Assembly: GCF_004193775.1 (NCBI RefSeq)
Contig: NC_041004.1
Coordinates: 38,960,411-39,024,410, forward strand
Source: Glycine soja
Lineage: Eukaryota > Streptophyta > Magnoliopsida > Fabales > Fabaceae
Direction of reading: 5' to 3'
DNA length: 64,000 bases
Within the stretch, counting starts at the first letter, position 1. Each line of letters begins with the position of its first letter. Below, in pieces: positions 39,777 through 49,439 of this stretch. The notes under the pieces are model-generated. The model ran no database searches. It saw only the letters and a program-made list of their open reading frames with translations, and was not told the origin of the DNA. A program made the position numbers and the translations under genes.

Positions 39777-41632
39777 CTTTTCAAATAAGGGTTACTAGCA
39801 ACCCTTACAGTGGCTTCAGTAAAATTATTGGTTAATGGTCAGGTTAGTACTTCCTGCACAACCTCTATGATGAGCAGTTTCACACCATGTGCAAACATCA
39901 TTACAGGAAGCACTAATAATGGTTTAGTGCCACCAAGTACTTGTTGTGATTCATTAAGGTCTTTGATGAGCACTAATATGGATTGTGCTTGCTTGGTTAT
40001 CTCAGCCAATGCTCCATTTTTCCAACAACCCATTAGCCAAGCTCTTGCCCTCTCCCTCTCACAAGCATGCAGCATTAATGGAGTTCCTTTACAGTGCAAA
40101 GGTGCAAATTCAATTCATGCTCCATTGCATATAAATATTTATACATCTTGACAAACTTCAATTTTCCCATTTTCATTTCCTGATAAACCAATTAGATTTC
40201 TAATAGTGTTTTTTTATTTATTGGGAGGGTACATTGCAGCTTCTGGTTCTCCTTTACCAGTTCCAGGTATTGATTAACTTCATTTCACAAGATTATATTT
40301 TTCCTTGTCAGTACGTTTGATATATATTACTGCATTTCCCAAAATTCAGTCGTACGTATTACTGTTACTTTTCAAATATTTTTTTACCTAGGTAAAAATT
40401 CCCTTAAAACTATATTCTTGTAATCAACTTTTATTTGTAATCGAGATTATCAAAATATTTAATTTGGATTTCTTTTTCAATTATGCTCTTTCTTTGGTAA
40501 AAAAAAAAAACTAACTAAAATAACAGATACGTTTCGGCCTGACCCTGCAGTTCTTGGACCGGACAGCCCAACTCTCCCTTCAATTGCTAACATCACAATT
40601 AAGCCCAAGGTATAACGAATGTGCCCAAAGGGTTTTTTTTTATAAAGAAAATGGACATAAATCCACAAATGGATACAATTAAAATTTTAATTTACTGATA
40701 ATGATAATGTAATTTTTTTTTACTTTGTTAGCAAATAAAAAATTACTTTTGGTGTGAATTTTAAAAGAATTTTTATAAAAGTTAATAAATATTTTATATG
40801 AGAACTTGTTATTAAATGACAACAGTAGGATTACCCAGGTGACGTACAGACTATTTTTTAAAATACTTTTTATTTAATAACAATTAAATTAATAATGTAA
40901 TTTTAAAATCAATTCATAATCTACGGTAATGAAAATTAATGTTATCATCATGTTAATCAGTTCAAGAGTTATAAAAGAAATTTGATGCAAATAAACTTTT
41001 AATATAAGAGAAGCAATCTTGTTAACCTAAAATATAAGAATCCTCTCAATTTTGTAATAAATCAATGGATAAATTGATTAAAGTTTTATTTATATCAATA
41101 TGACTTATCTAAAAATAAATGGTTCATATTAGTACCACAAAAATAGAAAAATAGAATGAATGTCAATGAGGACAAGACATAAGTTACACCATTTTTATAT
41201 AGAGTAAAAAAAAAAAAAAGTTTAACTTGATGTCAAAATCTTATATCATCAATCTATTTGGGAATTGGTGGTATAACTTTTAGAATGATTATTGTAAGAT
41301 ACTGATGATTTATAATTAGAACAAAAAGACAATGCAAAAACATCTTTTACAATTTCTTTCAAACTAATTCCAACTATAGATCCACTAAAATGAGAAATTG
41401 AGCAGATTAACAAATGTTGGCTATGGGCAAAGCACAAAAATATGAGAATATGCAATTGGCGCGGGAATTGTCAGCAGCATCACCTGTGGAAGCAGACACA
41501 CCTACTAGAACTAGAATTCCACAAATCCGACCAGTGTTGACTCCACGTCCTTCTACATCTCATTCATCTTTTATTTCCCCCTCAGCTTTTCCATTCTTCA
41601 TAAGAATCATGGTTTTTGGCCTCTATTCGTAA
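39777..41632 (+). pseudogene. Decayed GPI-anchored lipid-transfer protein gene (At1g03103-like)
   Basis: The eight-cysteine domain is intact from about 39789 to 40101: STSC, TPC, CC, CAC, QAC and QCK in family order, preceded by a signal-peptide-like LLATLTVASVKLLVNGQ. However, no ATG opens this frame: a TAA at 39786-39788 lies directly upstream, and the likely old start at 39777 reads ACG GCT TTT in another frame. Further exons are recognisable: a 27-nt exon at 40240-40266 (ASGSPLPVPG), 40551-40609 (VLGPDSPTLPSIAN) and a Pro/Thr-rich GPI-type tail at about 41475-41632 (IRPVLTPRPSTSH, then FISPSAFPFF), although the tail's nearest acceptors do not keep phase with the preceding exon. So the gene has lost its start and probably its last junction. 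An unseen first exon could rescue it. Confidence 0.7.
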
Positions 41633-42480
41633 TTGTTAATGTTCAATTTATAACAACAAACCCTAATCCAGGGATGAATGACATATGTAAGGAGGTGCGC
41701 AAGAGCTTTAGCGTCCTCCCTCAAACTTCTTTTAAGTGTATACTATATTAGATCTTAATGCACGAGTAATTTTTTTTTATTAACTATCCTATCAATATCA
41801 ACCAACCAATCAATTAATATCAATATCAATATATCATATCATCATATGTTAATATAAAAGAATATTCTTTTTTTTCTTTCAATCCAAATTTAACTCACAT
41901 TAATTAATTTATAATTAGAATTTTAAAATTAGTTTAATATTAAATGTGATTAAGTTAAAGAAATATTAAATATATAAATAAATAATTTAATATTAAATTG
42001 TAATTAAATCAATCAAATGTATAATGTGATATATTAAAAAGTTGTCAGGCGTTTAATAGATTTAGAAAATAAATTTATAGAAAATGACTAATTTCTCATG
42101 AGAGTTAAAAAATTCAGTATTTATACAATATTTTGTTAATTTCTCTTAATTTTTTAATTTATTGTGTAGTTTGTACTCCTATTTTTTCAATAATTTTTAT
42201 TTTATTTTATTTTAGTATAAAAGACAAAGTCTTGTATACATTTTATGATGCAACCAAAAGTAAAGTCTAATTTTTTGAATATAAAAAATTGGAAATAGCT
42301 GTCATTAAATCAATAATTTTAAATTTACTAACTTTTTAATTATTTAAAAATTGTTATAAACTTTTAAAATATGTTATAATTTTTTAATTGATATTGAGAA
42401 TATTTAAAATGAATTCATTATTCGCTATGTTTGGTTTTGGCTTTGGCTTTTTCAAATGTTTTGAATCTTGGTCATCAGAT
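41633..42480. other. AT-rich spacer before the PPR locus
   Basis: No coding signal. The right side passes into a GC- and CT-richer segment that is the probable leader of the PPR gene. Confidence 0.5.
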
Positions 42481-42667
42481 ATATTCAATGCCTGGAGAGG
42501 ATCCAAATCCCATCATCACTCTCTTTCACGCACAGCGTCACCCCTTCCCCGTTCACGCGACTGCTTCTCCTAGTACGACGGACGATTTCTCTCTTCTCTC
42601 GTTTTTTTCCGACGCGGTTTAAATCCGGCGAGGTCACCACTGTCACTCCGCTCGTTTTCCAGTTCGG
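42481..42667 (+). other. Predicted leader exon of the PPR locus
   Basis: Composition changes abruptly to CT-rich, GC-richer sequence ending at a donor TTCGG|GTGAGG (GT at 42668-42669). A matching acceptor TGTACAG|G lies at 43139, 55 bases before the PPR ATG. The 5' limit is approximate. The intron (42668-43139) contains a patch, about 43044-43112, with ACCGGTTGAACC and TGACCCAC words that looks like an old element. Confidence 0.45.
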
Positions 42668-43194
42668 GTGAGGTTTCTGTTTTCGCCCTTTTTATGTGTT
42701 TCTATTGTCTTTTTGCCTTTCTATTGCTTTCGCCCTTTCCCCTGTTTTTGCGTTTCTTAAAGTTACTTTCTTTTTAAGATTTTATAATAGAAATCTGCAT
42801 ATTTGCATACATATCTAATTTTTTTATAACGTATCGTATCCTTAATTTCTAAAAATTTGCCTTACCGTATCCGTGTCTTATCTAGGCTTCATAGAGCCCC
42901 AGCATCGACTTCAAATGCTTCTCAAAATGAGGTTAAAATGATCCAGCTTGGGGACATTGTAAACAAATTGATGAAGGTGGTTCAAAAGTCACTATGATGT
43001 GTGTGCGTGTGTGTATATATAATTGTTAATTTTTTAATACATACCGGGTCAAACTGAGCCAATTACTGACCCACCGGTTGAACCACTGACCCACTATTTC
43101 AACCAAGCTGGTTTTCATAATATTGCTTTGAATGTACAGGTTTTTATTGAACTCATTCAGAAATTCATCTTCGCAAAGTTGCTGATAGTTGAAT

Positions 43195-45542
43195 ATGCTT
43201 GCAATAAGAAAGCTCAAAACAGGACCTGATATCCCTTTTGTTTTATATGTCATGGCTGCTAATTGCAATTATGGCACAGCCCGAGTTTCTAGTAACAAAA
43301 GTGTCCAGTCTATTGTTAAGTCCGTTGGCTCTTATTTAGCCAACTCAAGTTGGCAAGCATTTCCACTTGGATCAGAGAATAAATTTGCTCTTCAAGGACT
43401 ATATGTCTCTAGTGTGGCTGAAAGGTCCAGGCTCAAGACCCAGCAAAAGTTAGTTTGGAGATACAAAATGCTATTGATGCAAATCAATTAGATTATTCAT
43501 GGAAATTATTTGAGCAGCATATGCACATGGAGGGATTTCCCCGAAAATCTGTCATCAGCAAGCTTGTAACAAGTTATGTGGACAGCCTTGATATTCAATA
43601 TCTAGAAAAAGCTTATGAATTGGTTGAATGTGCCATTGAGGAAGGTAAACAAGTCTTGTTAGAAAAGGAGGTGCTGATCTACGTTAGCTTTGGCCTTGCA
43701 AAAGCCAGACTACCAGTTCCATCATCAACTGTCTTAAGAAAGATGATAGCTATCGAGCATTTCACCCCAGTCACTGCTTGGTCTGCAGTTTTGGCACACA
43801 TGTCACAAACAGCAGAGGGAAGTTACCTTGCTGCTGAGTTGATTCTTGAAATAGGTTATTTGTTCCAGAATAATAGAGTAGATCTGCGTAAGAAGAGCAA
43901 TGCACCTTTGATAGCCATGAAACCAAACGCTGCTGCTTTTAACATTGCTTTGGCAGGGTGTCTCTTATTTGAGACATCTAGGAAGGCAGAGGAGCTTCTT
44001 GATATGATGCCTCGAATTGGTGTCAAAGCTGATGCAAATTTACTGATAATAATGGCACGTGTATATGAGAGAAATGGGCAAAGAGAAGAGCTCAAGAAGC
44101 TGCAAAGGCACATGGAGGAAGCTCCAAATCTAAATGATTTAGAGTTCCGACAGTTCTATAATTGTTTGTTGACATGCCATTTGAAATTTAGGGATCTAGA
44201 TTCTGCATCAAACATGGTTTTGGAAATGCTTAGGAAAGCAAAGGAAGCAAGAAATTCTCTTGCAGCTGCCAAATTTATGACAAATGCTGCTGAAATTGAT
44301 CATAGCCACTCTCCTGGACTGGCTTCTGTGCATAGTTTGAACAACAGTAAAGATTTATATAGTTTACAAAATAACAGGCCAATTACAAATGCTGTATTAT
44401 CTTATGAGGAGTTTTCTAAAGATAGAAATTTCTTAAAGCTTGAATCAGAGTCAAAAGCTATACTTAGTTCATTATTAGCTAAGTTGCAGATGCAGGTGAA
44501 TTTGATTACAACCAAACATGGTATACTGTAGCCAACTGAAACAATTTATGTGAAATTAGTTAAAGCTTTTCTAGAAGCTGGCAAGACCAAGGATTTAGCA
44601 GTGTTTCTTCTGAACGCAGAAAGAGAAGATTCTCCCTTTTCCAATGACAACTCAGCCTTGGTTCATGTTATTAATGCATGCATTTCACTTGGATGGCTGG
44701 ATCAAGCACACGATCTCCTTGAAGAGATGCGTCTAGCTGGAGTTAGAACTGGTTCATCTGTATACTCCTCTCTTTTGAAAGCATATTGCCGAGCAAATAG
44801 AGCTGCAGATGTCACATCACTTCTGAGAGATGCTAAGATAGCTGGCATCCAGCTTGACTCAAGCTCTTATGAGGCAATGATTCAATCCAGGGTGCTCCAG
44901 CAAGACACACAGGGAGCACTCCAACTATTTAAAGAGAGGAAAGAGGCTAGAATTCCAAAAGTCACTCAACAAAACTCTGGCTTGATGGCCAAAAGTGGTA
45001 CAGAGACTGATGAAGCTGGGCTGGTGACCAAGCTGTTGCAGGAAATCAAGGAAGGGCAGAGTGTGGATTGTGGAGTTCATGACTGGAACAATGTAATCCA
45101 CTTTTTTTGCAAGAAGAGATTGATGCAAGATGCAGAAAAAGCTCTAAAGAAGATGAGAAGCTTAGGTCACTTGCCAAATGCGCAAACTTTCCATTCTATG
45201 GTCACCGGGTATGCTGCCATTGGAGGGAATTATCAAGAGGTGACAGAACTGTCGGGTGAGATGAAAGCTCTTGCTTCTTCTATATCCATGAAGTTTGATC
45301 AGGAACTTCTCGATTCCGTGCTGTATACGTTTGTGAGGGGCGGATTCTTCACTCGAGCCAATGAAGTTGTGACGATGATGGAAAAAGGAAAAATGTTTGT
45401 TGACAAGTACAAGTATCGAATGCTATTCTTGAAATACCATAAATCACTTTACAAAGGAAAGGCTCCGAAATTTCAGACAGAATCCCAACTAAACAAAAGG
45501 GAAGCAGCCCTGGCTTTTAAAAGGTGGATAGGCTTGAATTGA
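43195..45542 (+). pseudogene. Mitochondrial-type PPR protein gene (At1g03100-like), broken by a frameshift and a stop
   Basis: An intronless reading region of about 780 codons matches the PPR protein At1g03100 (by memory, about 790 aa, mitochondrial). Frame 1 runs from ATG 43195 (MLAIRKLKTGPDIPFVLYVM, an N-terminus of organelle-targeting type) to about 43424. The match then moves to another frame beginning VQAQDPAKVSLEIQNAID, so one base or a small segment is missing near 43423-43425. That frame reaches a TAG at 44529-44531, where the family has glutamine (LQPTE), and continues unbroken in the same frame to TGA 45540-45542. PPR signatures include AAFNIALAGCLLFETSRKAE, YSSLLKAYCRANRAADVTSL and TFHSMVTGYAAIGG. 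PPR proteins bind organelle RNA. With both lesions the product would stop after about 98 residues, so this copy is probably non-functional. Confidence 0.85.
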
Positions 45543-46500
45543 GCAAAATATCAACGAAACCAAATATTTGCTCTTGCAAGTTTCAAACCATCATCTTCAT
45601 GACATAAGCTGTTGAATTTTTATTATCTCTCCTTTTCTCATATTTACAGGGTTAACACTAATGTACTAACAATGTGAATAAACCAACACTATTTTATGTA
45701 TAATATTCAATTAAGTTATAGATCTTCAGTTCCATCATTTTTAGGCAACAAATAGAAGATTGTGTGACACATGCATTCATGCATGCATGGTTGTTGGTCC
45801 ATAGGAATGTAGTCCCACCCCAACTCTCTTCCTCAATATTTGTTGATGCATTTTTGTCAATCCTGAGAACATTGTTATTTGTGAATTCTGATTTCTGAGA
45901 CACCAGGGCAGTGAAAGAAGCAAAGAAATGGAAAGGAATTGCGTGTTTTGTAGTAGATGCAGGGCTCAGCAATACAGCATAAACTGTTTTGCTTTTGTTG
46001 CCTGCACGGGTATGCATCTCAAGAAATGGGCCATGGAAAAGTAATTGCTGAAACAGTAATCTTACGCCAACTATGATATCACTTGCTGATACATTCCACT
46101 CAATTCAACTGACAATTTGCACAGCAATATTGTAGAAAGACTAATGTTATTTTAACATCAATTTTCTAACGATTTATTTTGTTTCCCCCCATTTATTCCA
46201 CTCACATTGCATGTCTTCTCATGTTTTTTCTTTCTTTTTTCTAATTGTAAAAAAGTTTTGAGAGGAATATCTTATTAGAAAAAAAAGGAGGCAAGTCAAA
46301 GTGGATTTTTTTTTGTCGGGTGAGGTGGGAGAGTGGGTAAAGGAATGGAATAAAAGGTGACCGTTAAGAAGAAAACATTTTATTTTAATATAAATTTTCT
46401 ATATAAAATATAAAAATTGTTATTCTTCACGTGAATATTACTAGTAATTATCATTACATAAAAAATTAGAAAGTCGTTGATGAGATGGGGAGGAATTGAA

Positions 46501-46733
46501 AAATTAAAAAGTATATTATAAATCATTTCAAGTTCACTCAAATTATAATGATTTGATTATGTTGTGTTATTTGATATATGAAATATTACTAATTTCTAAT
46601 AAAGATTTCGTGTATTAAACGAGTATTTGTTAATATAAAAAAATAAGATATAAATTAAAAAATGTATATTATAAATCATTTCAAGTTCACTCAAATTATA
46701 AAAACTGAGATTTATTAAAAAAAAAACTGAGAT
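46501..46733. repeat. 49-bp direct repeat plus A-tract mini-insertion
   Basis: Blocks at 46501-46549 and 46652-46700 share TATATTATAAATCATTTCAA and GTTCACTCAAATTATAA, about 150 bp apart. Directly after the second block, AAAACTGAGAT occurs at 46701-46711 and 46723-46733 on either side of TTATTA7, a third A-tract insertion with short flanking repeats. Confidence 0.65.
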
Positions 46734-48611
46734 ATGCATGCACTTGAAATACAGTAAAATTAACTCTTATTTCACGGAGAAATCTAACTCGGTTGAAAAG
46801 AGTGACTAAATTATTATAAATTTTTCTTACATGTCTTTGACTTTTAGGAATAAATTTTTTTTATCGGATTATTTCAAAATTAATTAAGGTGAGGCAATAC
46901 TACCGGTAAAAAAAAAAGAAAAAAGTTGCAAGTCAATATACTTTTACTTTGTCTTTTGTTAATTGTTTCTTCAAGGTAACTGCAGTCATTCCGATGCTTT
47001 TGATATGTTGATTTCACGAACACAAACAAATTAGCAAGATTTGACAATGACGTAAACGAAACTTAATTAATCACTTTCACTATTAGCTGGAAAACAAAGT
47101 CCAATAATTGCGACATTACGAAGAATAACAAACTTAATATAATATGTCTTTGGGAATAGTTGCTCTTTTTTTTTTTGGGAGGTACTAGTTAAAATACTAG
47201 TGGTTGGAGAAGGGAGAAGCAAGAGAGAAAAGTGAGGTTGTGGTTGGAATTTTTCAACTAATAACAAAATTAATAAATTGATATTTGTTGATAAAAAAAT
47301 ATAAAAAAATTAGTTAAAATGCTAATATAGTATAGTGAATAAAATAATGCTAGAATAATATACACGCTTTTTCTGGTTTATAAAAAGCAAATCCACGTCT
47401 TCTATAAAGAGACCCTTTTTCTGTACAAGATAAATGCAAAATAAACAAGTGAAATGTATGAATGCATTAACTTATGACGAGGGAATGTGGATTGAGCATC
47501 AAATTCATTGGCAGATTTGTCCTACAAATCACTTGTTTACGTTGAGAATTTATTGGGAAGGTTAATGGAAGTTGCATCCATGATGATAGTGGTCTACATT
47601 TTAGATTTTGACAACTTAGACGTGGGTCATTATTGGGGTCAGAAAATTTCTTCTCTGAAAGGATCAACATTAGTCAAGCAAAAGGTACACTTTGCTACGT
47701 ACATCTCTTTCAATTACATCGCTAAAACAATTTTTGTCATTCTTTAACGGATTAGCTTTATTGAAACCTATCACGAAAAATTCTAAACCGGACGATCCAA
47801 AAAAAAATAAGGACCACAAAAGCTTTTGTTCTTTGGTGTAACAAATTATTTAGACATCATCATTCTTGTTAACATTATGTGAATTGAAATTATTCCTTTA
47901 TGAATAAACATTGACTGAAACTGAACAAATGTTTGCTCGAAGAAACGTGCCCGAATCAGAATGAAACAAAAGGAAAAAGAAGTTTGGGCATTGGGTACAA
48001 TTAATGACTTACTGGTAAAAGCCAACAAAGAAGTGTAAGTAGTGTAGTTCCTTTTCCCTTTTCATTGCAACTTATTCATATAAACAAAATTGAAAACAAC
48101 GTAAATTTTGTTCATTAGCTTCAATGATTCTCACTAAAGCTGCTGTAAGAAAATAATAGGATGGTTAAGATAAAACTAAAAAATAATTAACACGGGATAC
48201 AAATATTCCCTTGGTTTATCTCAATTGTGTAAAAGAATATAAGTCAAACACCTTGGTTAGAATCTTCAAATCCTGCAAAAATAACAAAGACAAGAAAATT
48301 AGTGAAGTAAAACTTCTACTTGTTATTTCACAAAGTCATAGCATGAGTTAACTTCAGTTACAATATCTTCTTTTTTTGTTCTTGTTGAATCCGAGATGTC
48401 CTCTAGCCAAGTGTCGGAGACTAATCTCTTGAAGTAGTGTGATCTATATAAGAGACTAACCTGTTGTCATTCATGAGAGCTGAGAATAGATGTTGTATAT
48501 TTTCTTAGATCCACATAGCCATTATTCTACCAATAAGGTTGTAAGCCGCAAATATCCATAGTTAACTCTGCAGCTGCAACAATAAGGTATGAAGAAGGTT
48601 TAGCAGTTATA

Positions 48612-48755
48612 AAAAACTTTCGTATCCCATTGCCCAGAGGCTCTTCGCTATGCGAAGGTATGGGGGAGGGATGTTGTACGCAGCCTTACCCTTGCATATG
48701 CAAAGAGACTGTTTCCGGATTCGAACCCATGACCAACAAGTCACCAAGGCACAAC
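48612..48755 (-). mobile_element. 5'-truncated Au-like SINE with target-site duplication
   Basis: This copy is nearly identical to the SINE at 27689-27860 over its shared length, including box B (GGATTCGAACC on the plus strand) and GTACGCAGCCTTACCCTTGC. It ends where the box A head should begin: after CACAAC the sequence goes straight into the flanking repeat. The 13-bp duplication TTTAGCAGTTATA lies at 48599-48611 and 48756-48768. Without box A it should be unable to start a new round of retroposition. Its high similarity to the other copy points to a fairly recent insertion. Confidence 0.87.
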
Positions 48756-49439
48756 TTTAGCAGTTATAGATAGAAAAAATGCAGAGAAACTGAGGAAAGG
48801 AAAGAGGGGCAAAGGAAAACCTTGTTAGGGAGTGTGACAGTAACAGAATGTCTCAATCATCATTGTGGCTGGCAATGGCTCACTGTATAGCCTACCTAAA
48901 AGAGGAGGGGCCGCAAGTCAAGGATAGGATAAGACTTGCATGACATCTCAACTAGAAACTTTATTAGGAAGAACGACATGGTCAAATCCATTACTGTCAA
49001 GAAATCTTTGAAATATTTATAGCATCAACTTCTGCAGACTCAAATTAATAGCCAGGAATAGACAATAGAATTACTTCTTCCTTGAAATGGATCTTGGGGT
49101 TAGAAATATGTCTACTTATTTGGTGAAAGTAGGTACGGCTAGACCTAAACTATTTGGTCAATTAGCAATTAACTAACTAATTTTGATGACCAAGACCAGT
49201 TAGAAGTCCTGCGCATATTGGATCTTGGCCTTCATTGAATTTTGAAGTTGTAGGAAATACAATTAATGGCAAAGCCGAGTTTGGTTTGTTGTAAGATTCT
49301 AAAGGATGATTGAACAAGGCAGATGATATTTAATGGAGTTTTCTTGTTGAGGTGAATTACCTTGTGTGGTACACTGAGCTGTTTCAGTTCCCTCAAAATA
49401 GTCAAGTTGATCTCATGGAATAAGAATTATTGGCATTCA

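Larger units (their letters stand above)
45543..49439. other. Intergenic region with a SINE and short repeats
   Basis: The first few hundred bases are the PPR 3' side. A minus-strand frame at 45694-46017 (107 codons, starts with ATG) has mixed composition but no recognisable domain. A 49-bp duplicated block lies at 46501-46549 and 46652-46700. A truncated SINE is at 48612-48755. The right end probably includes the 3' UTR of the 5-phosphatase gene. Confidence 0.5.

Noticed and set aside
45694..46017. Minus-strand 107-codon frame beginning with ATG
   Set aside because: No domain, signal or splice partner is recognisable; it lies just past the PPR gene end and is probably chance.
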